Assembly (NCBI GenBank): GCA_025916675.1 | Contig: CP098402.1 | Location: forward strand, 739,205-803,204 | Direction: 5' to 3' | DNA length: 64,000 nt | From: Phycisphaera sp. | GTDB lineage: Bacteria > Planctomycetota > Phycisphaerae > Phycisphaerales > UBA1924 | Shown: one piece after another, positions 30,612 to 39,375 of the stretch | How positions within the stretch are numbered: the first letter of the stretch is position 1 | Layout of the letters: every line of letters begins with the position of its first letter | Notes under the pieces: generated by a model | What the model saw: only the letters and a program-made list of their open reading frames with translations | What the model was told of the DNA's origin: nothing | Database searches by the model: none | Program-made: the position numbers and the translations under genes

Positions 30612-31475
30612 ATGCGCACATTCCAGATCATCGCCGCCCTTTCTGTCATCCTTGCCAGTGCCGTGTTGGCGAGTGCCCACGAGTTCTGGGTCCGCCCAGG
30701 CCAGTTCACGGTTACGCAGGGCGAGTTGGGTCGCTTCTACCTCATGCACGGCCACCGCTTCGACGGCGAGTTCGTGCCCCGCAACGAGCCGTACGTCGAG
30801 CGATTCGAGTTGCTCGCTTCGGACGGCAGCCAGCGCATTATGGGCCGGCACGGCCAGTCTACGAATGTCGCCCGTTTCGCCACGCCCGGCACCAATGTCG
30901 TGGTCTACGAGAGCCGTGAGGTTCTCAGCGAACTCGGTCCCGAGCGGTTCGCGGCGTATCTCGAAGAGGAGGGCCTCGACCACATCGCCCGCCAGCGCGA
31001 GCAGCTCGGCGAGACCGACGAGGTTGGCGTCGAGATGTACGTCCGGTGCGCCAAGGCGCTCGTGAGCGTTTCCGCCGGCGGCGAGGCCACACCCGCCGGG
31101 TTGACCGACCAGGTCGCGGGCCTGCCGATGGAGATCGTGCTCCAGCCGTTGGAGCACGTCGAGGTCGGGCATACGGCGAGGGTCCGTGTGCTCTACGACG
31201 GCAAGCCGCTGGCCGACGCCCGCCTGACCGCGGAGTCCGAGGCTCGCGTGCGGGCCGAGCCCGACGCCGACACCACCGGCCAAACGATCATCCACACCGA
31301 CGCCGACGGCTACGCCAGCTTCGAACTCGACCGGGCCGGCCCCTGGATGGTCACCGGCCTGCACATGTTCCGCACCGACGATCGCGACGACGCGGATTGG
31401 AAGAGCTATTGGGCGTCGCTGACGTTCAGCGTGCCAGTGGGCGACGCGGTGGCGGCCAAGACCCCGGCCGGCTGA
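30612..31475 (+). CDS. Secreted DUF4198 protein
   Basis: 287 residues with an AAGGA site upstream and a signal peptide (IIAALSVILASAVLASA). The mature protein opens with HEFWVRPGQFTVTQGE, the typical start of DUF4198 (AHe.wl.p........G). It has histidines in MHGHRF and ends with a beta-domain containing LYDGKPLADARLTAE and TDADGYASFELDRAGPWMVTG, as in this family of periplasmic metal-related proteins. Ni or Co binding is proposed for relatives; here it is inference. It sits directly after the DUF4331 gene. Confidence 0.8.
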   Translation: MRTFQIIAALSVILASAVLASAHEFWVRPGQFTVTQGELGRFYLMHGHRFDGEFVPRNEPYVERFELLASDGSQRIMGRHGQSTNVARFATPGTNVVVYESREVLSELGPERFAAYLEEEGLDHIARQREQLGETDEVGVEMYVRCAKALVSVSAGGEATPAGLTDQVAGLPMEIVLQPLEHVEVGHTARVRVLYDGKPLADARLTAESEARVRAEPDADTTGQTIIHTDADGYASFELDRAGPWMVTGLHMFRTDDRDDADWKSYWASLTFSVPVGDAVAAKTPAG

Positions 31476-31508
31476 AGCGAGCACGCTCGGAACGCCGCCG
31501 CCCCAAAT

Positions 31509-31563
31509 GGCAACGGGCCACCGTGAGCGTCGCGCTCAGGGTCGCCCGGCGGCTTCCGTTGCC
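31509..31563. terminator. Nested hairpin between convergent genes
   Basis: The outer arms GGCAACGG and CCGTTGCC (31509-31516, 31556-31563) enclose the inner hairpin GAGCG-TCG-CGCTC. There is no T-run on either side, so termination is uncertain. Confidence 0.3.
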
Positions 31564-31587
31564 CTCGGTTGTTGATCCGGGCCCGCG

Positions 31588-32274
31588 TTACGCCGCTTCG
31601 GCGGCCGCCATCGGCCCGCCCTCGCTGCCCTGGCTGCCGAAGTTGAAGGGCACCGGCGTGCTCCACTCGCTGGCCTGGTTGTTGGGCAAGACGGCGCGGA
31701 CGCGGTACTCCACGCGGCGCAGGCCGCGGGGCACGCTGGGGTCGGTGTACATCTTGTCGCCCGTGACGGCGATGGTCGCCCACTCGCCCTCCTGGCCCTC
31801 AGCGTCGGTGGTGATGCGCTGGATCTCGAAGACCGAGCCGGCGGCGGTGACCTTGAAGCTCAGCCGCAGCGTGCCGTCGGGGAAGCTCACCAGGTCGAGC
31901 TCGACCGGCTTGGGCGGCGCGGCCCGGGGCGAGGGCGGCTTGGGCGGGTCGATCTGGGCCCGGGTGTAGACGCCGGGGTCGTCGGTGGTCTTGAAGTACG
32001 CGTCGATGGTGGCCATGGTGCTGCCGATCTGGGCGAGCAGCACGTCGAAGGCGTCGTTCTTGTTTTCGGTGCTGCTGCGCGAGGCGCTCAGGGCCGCCGT
32101 CTGCTCCGAGAAAGCCGTTTCAGCGCTCGTGACGGCATTGTCAAAGGAGACGAGCTGGGCTGCGCTCAACCCGATGTCGGGCGGGCCACTCTGGCCACCG
32201 GCCCACACGGTGGCGTGCTGGCGTGCCCAGGCGAGGAGGAGCGATTCCTTGCGGGGGTAGCGGTCTGAAGCCAT
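31588..32274 (-). CDS. Fibronectin-III-like protein, paralogue of the 14374-15135 gene
   Basis: 228 residues from the ATG at 32274 (MASDRYPRKESLLLAWARQ). It shares with the 14374-15135 protein the N-terminal motif TVWAGGQSGPPDIGLSAAQL, then a helical segment, YTRAQIDPPKP, and a fibronectin-like second half (RVEYRVRAVLPNNQASEWSTPVPF). Identity is moderate and length similar, so this is an old duplication or two members of a larger family. There is no signal peptide. The tail is Gly/Ala-rich. It lies at the left edge of the AT-richer island and is convergent with the DUF4198 gene. Confidence 0.6.
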   Translation of the reverse strand: MASDRYPRKESLLLAWARQHATVWAGGQSGPPDIGLSAAQLVSFDNAVTSAETAFSEQTAALSASRSSTENKNDAFDVLLAQIGSTMATIDAYFKTTDDPGVYTRAQIDPPKPPSPRAAPPKPVELDLVSFPDGTLRLSFKVTAAGSVFEIQRITTDAEGQEGEWATIAVTGDKMYTDPSVPRGLRRVEYRVRAVLPNNQASEWSTPVPFNFGSQGSEGGPMAAAEAA

Positions 32275-33903
32275 GGCCGATTCTCCGATGCGTCGTGCCC
32301 CATACGACGTGCCGGCCCCAATGCCGGCGTGCCGCTCGTGGGCGGTTCCAGTGTGGTCTGGAGGGATCATCGGGGTTGTGCGGGGGCGGCTTGAGTTGGG
32401 ATCAAGGATTTTGTGAAGATTGCCAGGAATGTGGCCTCGGAGGCCGGGAAGAGGGGATCGCCACAGAGGCAGGGAGGGAAGATGAGCTGGCGGTTGCGCT
32501 CCGTCCGAGCCGCGTGGGTGAACACGCGGCCTCGAGGTGATCACATCACATTAACACCGCCTGCACGCCCTCTCTGCCAGGCCGGTCGCAAAGGTCACAG
32601 TGACAATCAACCAGGGTGACAAAAGTCCAGTTTTGCTCTTTGGGGTCGTTGTTGGCCTCTGGAGCCCAGAAGCGTGGGTACTGGTTCACCGGTGCGATCG
32701 ATCAGGACTGCCTGATGAGTATCGCGGCTCGCATGCCACCTGTCGCTCGTCGCGTACACCGACCACGTTCTCTCCCCCATTGCCCTACGGTGATCAAGCC
32801 CCACGCCCTTGCCTCTAACGGAGCAACCCGCGCCACTTTGCAGCCTGTTGGGCGAAACACCGGCCGGAGCCCACACCGAATCAGGAGGCAACTATCGTGG
32901 ATGGTGTGAGGCAGCTTATATTCTAATATGCTGCGAGATGCACCACTCAAGTTAAAACAAGACCGCATGCCCACTTCCGGCACACGGTCTTCGTGTACTA
33001 GCCGATGTTACGGCATCCACCTGGTGGGAGTGAGTCAAATGGTCACTATAAACCAGGAAAAGCTGCCCATGACGCACACGCCCACGCTCAAAACGAAAAG
33101 CGACGACATCGACATCGAATGCACTTCCATGGTTAACGCTTGGCCAATTCTCGAAAGCATTGTTGACTCCTTTCGGAGTGATAAACGCTTCGTTGTCACG
33201 GCCGGATGAGTACAACTGCCTGTGCCGAAAAACGGCCCCGGTGTCGCCAGCGTTGCACAATGCGCGCGGGCCTATCGCAGTTGATCGGAGTTGCATTCCG
33301 TACTGATGGGCCCGCGATCAGCTTTCTTGCTTGGCGAGAATCATGCTTCGCGACATTCGCTGTAAGCGATCGCGATCTCGTTAAACGAGAATCCCAGGGT
33401 GCATACACAATGCGCATCAGGTTGAGACTCGCATTCGGTCCAGAACACCGAGGAGATCGAGCGGGTCGGATTTCTACCCGAAATTCTCTGAAACTCGATC
33501 GCCGGAGCCTTATGCTCCCATACCCGAATATTTCCCGATCTTGCAAAATACGTCGTCCACACCACTCACGGTAGGGTCGTGTTCGCACCTCTCGGCCCCG
33601 AGTTACTCAAACTAATTGCGGCTAAGTCCCGAATAAAAACTGATTCAATCGCACACAGCACGGCCGTTGGTAGTGTGAATCGAGAGCATTCCAGACCTTG
33701 TGATCGTCGGCGTTGGATTGTCGCCTCTGTGCTTCAAACAGAGGGCTGTGTGTTCGAGGGCACCGCGATCAAAGCAGGCAGTTTGCACGAGATACGGACA
33801 TCTCAACATGTTGTTCGTACTATGGGCGGGCTTTCAAGCCGCTAATATTGCTCCAAACAGCGGCGGTTTGCAGCCAAAATGCGACTCATAGGGAGATATG
33901 CCC
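32275..33903. other. Gene-poor left part of AT-richer island
   Basis: About 1.6 kb without a convincing gene. From about 32540 the base composition falls visibly compared with both flanks, and codon-like third-position GC bias disappears. Near 32453 there is CCACAGAGGCAGGGAGG, reminiscent of the CCTCTGTGCCTCTGTGG element at 37335. Short open frames at 33039-33209, 33579-33845 and 33196-33588 (minus) do not resemble known proteins; the region may hold decayed genes. No transposase, integrase or clear direct repeat at the edges was found. Confidence 0.5.
33039..33209 (+). CDS. Small open frame in island, doubtful
   Basis: 56 residues (MVTINQEKLPMTHTPTL...), with GGGAG about 9 bases before the ATG. 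The second half (ESIVDSFRSDKRFVVTAG) has a protein-like composition. No family is recognised. It reads in the same direction as the GAF-like gene 700 bases downstream. It may be a remnant of a larger gene. Confidence 0.25.
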   Translation: MVTINQEKLPMTHTPTLKTKSDDIDIECTSMVNAWPILESIVDSFRSDKRFVVTAG

Positions 33904-36447
33904 ATGCCAGAGCGAATCCCACACGCTGAGCTAGTTCGTCCGTCGGTAGACGCTCTTGTTGACTTGATCAAACTCCGGCTGCGAAGCGATCTAAACGATG
34001 ACGAGATCGCGGCAGCTGTCGTCGAGTATAAGCGTTTGCACAGAAAGCCTTCTGGTACCGGTAGGGCCAGCAAGTCAGGCCAGCACTTCTACGACAAGTG
34101 GGCGAGACCTCCCAGAGGAGAAAGCGAACGCACACAACGCCAAGCAACACTTGAGGATCTTGAGAAAGATATGCGACTCCTGGGAATCGATACCTGGATT
34201 GGCTGGGCCAACATGGGCAGCTTCCATGCTCATCGCTTGCTAAGTCGATTGATCGGCAAGTTGGGCGCCGTTTCCGGTGCCCACGCAAACGCTGGTCCAC
34301 GTGAGAGGCTTCGGGGAGCGTTTCTGGCATTTTCCGAAGAGGTCCGGACTGGACTGGACCTGCGACAGTCGGAGCTGAACTCGATAGCGCCACAAGGCGC
34401 TGATGATCACGGAGAATGCACGATCGAAGGCGCGTCAGGCCAAGCACCATTCGTTGACAACGATCTCGCGTGCGAGTTGCTAGACGTGGCGTACGTTTGG
34501 AATGCCGCTGCCCGACGTTTTGAATTATTGTACAGCAGGGGATTGAGACATCCTGCCGTTGTGGATGGGATTCGTTCACTCAGCAGTGCGGTTGGCCGAG
34601 TGGCGAGACCAACGAGCGAACAGAATAAAGGGCTTGTATTTGAGATAGATCTTGACTTTCCGAGCATGAGCCCCGCTGAGATGGAAGGCGAGCAGCAAAT
34701 ATTTGAGAATCGCACTTGGCCGTACAGTCGTACAAGAATGCCATTTGCTGCCCGCGAGGAGATCCATCGGACATTTGTGTTTCGTACTTCTTGGGTGTGT
34801 CCGGATAGGCAATTGCAAGAAGCTCAGCTCTTTCTCAGTTTTCGCGTCAAGGAGTGTGATGACGATTTGCTAGATCAGCTCAAGCTCGATCTGGAACCTG
34901 CTGCGAAGTACTTGGCCGGGTGGATCCAGTACGAGGCCCTTGGATGCGACGAAAGCCGCCCCCCGTTAGTACCACAAAATGCGCGCCGGCACGTGTTTCG
35001 CAACATTCGTGAGGCATTAACGGCGAAGCACCTCGATAATGCCGCCACGGCGTTGGCAGGGGCCTTCAGTCAGTTGGTGCCGTTCGACGACGGTGAATAC
35101 TCCGTGTCCGTGCATTGGGTGTTGCCCGTGGTTCAGAGCTCAATGATCTTCGCAGCAAATGACCATGCGGACGAGAACTCCGAAGTCCCCGAATCAGGCG
35201 AAACCGGTGATAATGATATTGCCGAGTTCACCCCCCCGCCAGCTTTGGGGGGCATTCCGCGCGCGCGCCCAGGCTCTGTGTGGATCGATCCGACAAGCAA
35301 GGAAGTGTGTTTCTGTACTGATGGAACAGAGCACGGAGTACATCGGGAACTCGCAGACATTGTGTGGCTCTCGGCATTATCTGATAGCCGTTACGTTGTT
35401 CAATTCCAGAGTGGCAGCCACATCCCCCCAGCGGCCAACGAACCAAAGTACGAGAATGTCGCAGCCGACGAAGCACAGCAAGAGCTCATCGAGGAGTGTC
35501 GGCCGCTCAAGAGCATGATACCGGTGGATAGCGGGCTGGTCGGGTCTGGATTGTCCGTTCAGGCAGCGGCCTGGGGCTCTGCAATCTTCTATCCCGATTT
35601 ACGCACCGCCCAGGAAGCGAGCGATCCGCTTGCTTCCCTAAGCGAAGTGTGTCGCTACGACGACGAAGTACGATGGCCAACGGGATGGGAACTTGCAATG
35701 CCCATACGTCGCCTTGCGCCTCCAGATATGCCTCGGACCACAGGACTCCCATCCCTCGCTGTTGTAGATGTCGAAGCAAAGAACGCGGACATAGCGACGG
35801 ATGCTGCTCGGGAAGACGATGCGTTCTTGTTATCAATCGACGCGGCCGCCCGACTCTACTCAGCGTTTGACTACTTCCGTTCCTCGCCGAGCAGGAGTGA
35901 GGTGCTGTGGGAACGCACCTGGAAGTTCTGCCTTGGGTTGCTCGGGACAGAGAGGGTCGTGACAACACGATCTGCTGTATTTACCGAACTTACAAAGTGG
36001 TTGGTCGAGTCTTCAGGTTTGAAAAACCTGACATGCGCGACGGTGCTTTGCTCTGAAGCCAATACTGGTCCGCGGAGAGTATGGCATCTCAGCGAGAGGC
36101 TTGTCACAGATGACACGTCGCGCGATGCATGGCGTGTGCGGCTCGGGGATTGGCAAGAGCGAGGAATAAGTAGTTCGATTATCGCCGAACAGGCTGCCCG
36201 CGGTCGAGTTGCGGTGTATTGCACAGATTGTGAGGTAGGGTTACTCGCACAGAAGTCCGATTTTCCTGAGGAGCTTGCAATCCGAAGTGTTTACGCCCAG
36301 CCAATCATCTCGCATATGCAACTTGATCTGCACGGCGTCCTATTGCTTGGGTGGCCTGGCCAAAGCCCGGAACAAGAAATGCTTCAAGATCTGCTCTCTC
36401 GCTTGTGCTATGTCATCGGATCGATTGATGCCATCGTAACTGAGTGA
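33904..36447 (+). CDS. Large orphan protein with three GAF-like domains
   Basis: 847 residues from the ATG at 33904, which is 8 bases after GGGAG; the ATG at 33898 lies too close to that site. No membrane segment or signal peptide. Residues about 1-170 are charged and helical. Three regions have the strand-helix pattern of GAF sensor domains: about 185-350 (VWNAAARRFELLYSRGLRHP), about 375-640 (VDSGLVGSGLSVQAAAWGSAIFY) and about 655-845, which ends VYAQPIISHMQLDLHGVLLLGW then a helix. GAF domains bind small molecules, but no kinase, cyclase or DNA-binding output domain is attached. Codon use is much less GC-biased than the flanks, which suggests recent transfer. The GAF assignment is by eye only. 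Confidence 0.6.
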   Translation: MPERIPHAELVRPSVDALVDLIKLRLRSDLNDDEIAAAVVEYKRLHRKPSGTGRASKSGQHFYDKWARPPRGESERTQRQATLEDLEKDMRLLGIDTWIGWANMGSFHAHRLLSRLIGKLGAVSGAHANAGPRERLRGAFLAFSEEVRTGLDLRQSELNSIAPQGADDHGECTIEGASGQAPFVDNDLACELLDVAYVWNAAARRFELLYSRGLRHPAVVDGIRSLSSAVGRVARPTSEQNKGLVFEIDLDFPSMSPAEMEGEQQIFENRTWPYSRTRMPFAAREEIHRTFVFRTSWVCPDRQLQEAQLFLSFRVKECDDDLLDQLKLDLEPAAKYLAGWIQYEALGCDESRPPLVPQNARRHVFRNIREALTAKHLDNAATALAGAFSQLVPFDDGEYSVSVHWVLPVVQSSMIFAANDHADENSEVPESGETGDNDIAEFTPPPALGGIPRARPGSVWIDPTSKEVCFCTDGTEHGVHRELADIVWLSALSDSRYVVQFQSGSHIPPAANEPKYENVAADEAQQELIEECRPLKSMIPVDSGLVGSGLSVQAAAWGSAIFYPDLRTAQEASDPLASLSEVCRYDDEVRWPTGWELAMPIRRLAPPDMPRTTGLPSLAVVDVEAKNADIATDAAREDDAFLLSIDAAARLYSAFDYFRSSPSRSEVLWERTWKFCLGLLGTERVVTTRSAVFTELTKWLVESSGLKNLTCATVLCSEANTGPRRVWHLSERLVTDDTSRDAWRVRLGDWQERGISSSIIAEQAARGRVAVYCTDCEVGLLAQKSDFPEELAIRSVYAQPIISHMQLDLHGVLLLGWPGQSPEQEMLQDLLSRLCYVIGSIDAIVTE

Positions 36448-36474
36448 CTGACAGTATTACGGTCAACGGGAGTG

Positions 36475-36505
36475 TGGGCACGACGTGACAGTGATGTTGT
36501 GCCCA
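36475..36505 (+). terminator. Hairpin after the GAF-like gene
   Basis: TGGGCACGAC (36475-36484) pairs with GTTGTGCCCA (36496-36505) with one G-U pair across 11 bases, 28 bases after the stop. The T-run is weak. Confidence 0.45.
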
Positions 36506-36831
36506 GCTTGCGTTTCATACGAAGCATCAGTTGTCTGTTTGAACCATCACCTCACCAGCGCGATACTTACCGCGCCGCAATAAACAAAACTTTTCTTGTG
36601 CTTGCCGAGCATCTGGAGTGTGTGAGTATTCGAGGGGGTAGGATGCGAACTGACACCATGAGAGTAATCCAGCGGTCGTTCGTCACAGAACCTACGAAGC
36701 CACTTGCTGTCGAGAACCCCGCCTTCTTTGCCCAAATGGTTGGATACTGAACGCAAACCGAACACTTAGCGCCCCCTGATAACCCGCCCGCTCCCCGATT
36801 CCCGGCCCGCGAGGCCCATTCCCGCCCACGG
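36506..36831. other. Right edge of the island, no gene seen
   Basis: An open frame from a GTG at 36472 to 36750 (92 residues) has no recognisable features and is probably chance. The composition returns to GC-rich near 36775, immediately before array C. Confidence 0.4.
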
Positions 36832-37083
36832 CCGGACCAAGATAACTCCTTGCCAGAATCATTCTGGCAATCGCACGAGCCGTTCTGGCAGCGTCCAGAG
36901 CCATGCTGACAGCACCCAGAAATGTTCTGGCTATCGCACGAGGACCCCGGGCGACAGCCAGAATGTCCCGGGCGATCGCATGGGGGCCTCTGGCGGCATC
37001 CGGAACGGCTCGGGCCATCGCGCGAGAAGCCCAGGCGATCGCACCCGAGGTGCGGGCGGCGGCCGGCGCTCGGGCGTTGGTAT
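36832..37083. repeat. Array C: ten to twelve 21-base units
   Basis: Units start at 36853, 36874, 36895, 36916, 36937, 36958, 36979, 37000, 37021 and 37042; decayed units can be read at 36832 and 37063. The best unit opens with CCAGAATCATTCTGG, a 15-base inverted repeat, and ends with AATCG. Where a unit ends in GATCG and the next begins with CA or CG, the palindrome GCGATCGC (or a near match) spans the junction. The dyad centres are about 11 and 21 bases apart. It lies between the island and smpB. Confidence 0.85.
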
Positions 37084-37432
37084 TGTGCGTTCGGCGGGCT
37101 CTTGGACGTTCGACGCTCTGGCGGAGCGCCCCTGAAGACAGGGTCGCTGCGCCAGAGCTGCCCCAAGGTGGGTTGTTCTTGAGCGGTCGCTGCGCTCCCT
37201 TGCGGCCTGCCGGCCGGGCCCTTGCGGGCCGCGCCTCCGCATGCGCCGGCGCCCGAAGACTGGCTTGGCGGATGCTGCGTCGCCTGGGCGGTCGTTCGCA
37301 CTTGTCCCTCTTTCCTCCGCTTTCCGCCTCTGTGCCTCTGTGGTAAATCCCCCTCTTCTTCAATCCCTTCGCGACCTTCGCGTTCAAAAACTCCGAAGGC
37401 CGGGGGCTCACGCCGCCACCTACCATGCCCCC
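37084..37432. other. Non-coding leader region of smpB with dispersed short repeats
   Basis: GC-rich DNA with GCGGTCGCTGCGCTCCC-like palindromic bits, then CCTCTGTGCCTCTGTGG at about 37335-37351 and CCTTCGCGACCTTCGCG at about 37367-37383. These two short direct repeats occur widely in intergenic DNA of planctomycetes and relatives, by my recollection. No gene is seen. Confidence 0.45.
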
Positions 37433-37930
37433 ATGGCCAAGAAGCGCAAGCCACGCCCCGTCATGATCGAGAACCGCAAGGCGCGGCACGAGTATGACAT
37501 CCTCGACACGCTGGAGGTCGGCATCCGCCTGCTGGGCAGCGAGGTCAAGAGCATCCGCGACGGCAAGGTGTCGCTGGCCGAGGGGTACGTGCGGGCCGAG
37601 GCGGTGCCGGCGACGCTCGAGCTCTTCTCGGTGAACATCGCCGAGTACCCGCCCGCCCAGGGGCACCAGCACATCCCCACGCGCGTGCGCACACTGCTGG
37701 CCCACAAGCGCGAGATCGTCAAGCTCGCCAAGGCCAGCGACGAGAAGGGCATCACCCTCATCCCGCTGCGGTTGTACTTCCAGGGCCCCTACGCCAAGCT
37801 CGAGGTCGCCCTCGCCCGCGGCCGGGGCAAGGTCGACAAGCGGCACGCCATCGCCGACCGCGAGATGAAGCGCGAGCTCGACCGCTCGATGAAGAGCCGG
37901 CTCAAGGGCGGCTCGGGCGTGGTGGGCTAG
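37433..37930 (+). CDS. smpB: SsrA-binding protein SmpB
   Basis: 165 residues from the ATG at 37433 (MAKKRKPRPV). SmpB carries tmRNA to stalled ribosomes for trans-translation. The signature NRKARHEYDILDTLEVGIRLLGSEVKSIRDGKVSLAEGY is present (in three parts: NRKARHEYDI, GIRLLGSEVKSIRDG, KVSLAEGY). So is the later LIPLRLYFQGPYAKLEVALARG and the basic tail KVDKRHAIADREMKRELDR. The ssrA gene itself is not in the window. The long frame upstream to 37241 runs through repeat DNA and is not part of the protein. Confidence 0.96.
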   Translation: MAKKRKPRPVMIENRKARHEYDILDTLEVGIRLLGSEVKSIRDGKVSLAEGYVRAEAVPATLELFSVNIAEYPPAQGHQHIPTRVRTLLAHKREIVKLAKASDEKGITLIPLRLYFQGPYAKLEVALARGRGKVDKRHAIADREMKRELDRSMKSRLKGGSGVVG

Positions 37931-38167
37931 ACCTCGGGCGTACGAAAACGAACCGGGTTTCCGTCGCACTCGCGTCGTCGAGCTGTCGTGCGCGACGCAT
38001 CGCCGACATGATCTTGGGAAATCTGGGCAATCACGCGTGACCGGGCAATACGGGCGACGCTGTGGACCTGGGTGCGGCTTTTCGTGCCCCCGGCCGGTCC
38101 GGGATAGCCGGGCCGGCCGGCAATGTTTGGCATCCCGTGCCAGAGCGCGGGCAATGGAGTGAGAGTC

Positions 38168-39226
38168 ATGCTGAAAACCGAGCTGAGGAACGTATTGAGA
38201 TCATCCGTCGCGGGCCTCGTTTTGGCCTCGGGCGGCCTGCTGGCCGCGCCCGCCACGACGCACGCCCAGAACCGCATCGAGTGCTTCGCCGACTTCGATA
38301 AGAGCGGCAGCCTGGACATCTTCGACTTCCTGGGGTTCCAGAACGCCTTCGCCGCGGGAGACCTGCGCGCCGACTGCGACCTCGATGGCAGGCTGACCAT
38401 CTTCGACTTCCTGTGCTTCCAGAACGCGTTCGCCGAGGGCCAGCGGTTCGGCTGCCCGGCGTTCAAGTTCGACGACGTGCCCGATCGGATCCGCGCCGGC
38501 CAGCAGATCGAGATCACCGGCGACTTCCCCCAGGACCTGGAACCCGAGGACATCTGCATCGGGTTCCGCCCGATGATCGAGGAAGACTTCGTCCCCACCG
38601 TGGGCCTGCGGGTGCACCGGTTGACCACCGATCGCATCGTCGCAACGGTGCTGCCGTTCGAGGAACGCCTGATCGGCCCGGCCCAGCTCATGGTCTTCGC
38701 CGGAGAGGGCGACATCATCCCCAAGGGCGGCCTGAGCTTCCCCGAATGGGAACTGCAGGGCGAGATGTGGGGCTGGCGGCAGGCGCAGACCATCCCCACC
38801 CGTGGCCCGGTGATCGAGCTGGTGCCCGGCTTCCTGTCGACCGTTCTTGTTGCCGGCACGACGCTGCCGGGCAACGCCGGCAACCGCCAGCCCTGGAGCC
38901 GGACCATCGAGGCCGGCGAGAGCCTGGACATCTGCAGCCGCATGTGGGCCGCCGATGATCCCTGCCGCCACCCCGACACCGGCGTGTACACCTGGACGGC
39001 GCTGAGCGACCAGAACGTGCGCCAGACGGCCCGCGCGATCGCGGCGGCCATCGAGGCGATGTATCTCGCCGTGCCGCCCGCGGGCGACTGCGACGAGCCC
39101 ATCGAGGTGATCGCCGACGCGATTCGCATCACCGACGACTTCTACGAGATCCGCATCACGTTCACCGATGGCGCGCTCATCGATCCCGTTGGCTTCCCGT
39201 GGTGCCAGAGCGTCTGCGTCAACTGA
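38168..39226 (+). CDS. Secreted protein with N-terminal GC-type dockerin
   Basis: 352 residues from the ATG at 38168 (MLKTELRNVLRSSVAG). A signal peptide ends near THAQ. The dockerin pair comes first, directly after the signal: DFDKSGSLDIFDFLGFQNAF and DCDLDGRLTIFDFLCFQNAF. Other members in this window have it at the C-terminus. The rest (about 250 residues) starts with a region like an IPT/TIG or Ig fold (FKFDDVPDRIRAGQQIEITGDF) and continues without a recognised family. A terminator follows. Confidence 0.7.
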   Translation: MLKTELRNVLRSSVAGLVLASGGLLAAPATTHAQNRIECFADFDKSGSLDIFDFLGFQNAFAAGDLRADCDLDGRLTIFDFLCFQNAFAEGQRFGCPAFKFDDVPDRIRAGQQIEITGDFPQDLEPEDICIGFRPMIEEDFVPTVGLRVHRLTTDRIVATVLPFEERLIGPAQLMVFAGEGDIIPKGGLSFPEWELQGEMWGWRQAQTIPTRGPVIELVPGFLSTVLVAGTTLPGNAGNRQPWSRTIEAGESLDICSRMWAADDPCRHPDTGVYTWTALSDQNVRQTARAIAAAIEAMYLAVPPAGDCDEPIEVIADAIRITDDFYEIRITFTDGALIDPVGFPWCQSVCVN

Positions 39227-39294
39227 CGCGGTGACGATCCAAATACCCCCTCGTGGTTGCGACGCGGCGGGAGCGGCGCGTCGGCCACGAGTTC

Positions 39295-39330
39295 GCGGCC
39301 CCCAACATGGCGTGGGGGGCCGCTCTTTTT
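39295..39330 (+). terminator. Intrinsic terminator of the 38168-39226 gene
   Basis: GCGGCCCCC (39295-39303) pairs with GGGGGCCGC (39315-39323) across 11 bases, then TCTTTTT. Confidence 0.8.
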
Positions 39331-39375
39331 GATTGGACCGCGTTCGCGAGGATCCGCACCCACCAGGCCGGCGGG

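Noticed and set aside
33196-33588. 130-codon minus-strand frame in the island
   Set aside because: Arg/Ser-rich, no start signal, no recognisable fold.
36472-36750. 92-codon GTG frame after the GAF-like gene
   Set aside because: No ribosome site and no protein-like pattern; it also covers the hairpin that probably ends the GAF-like transcript.
32540-36775. Prophage or transposon
   Set aside because: No integrase, transposase, structural gene, terminal inverted repeat or convincing direct repeat at the edges was found by eye.
36567-37969. Long minus-strand open frames through array C and smpB
   Set aside because: They are open because the repeat is a multiple of three and the GC bias of smpB keeps the antisense free of stops. 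The translation is Arg/Ser/Pro/Gly-rich without domain sense.
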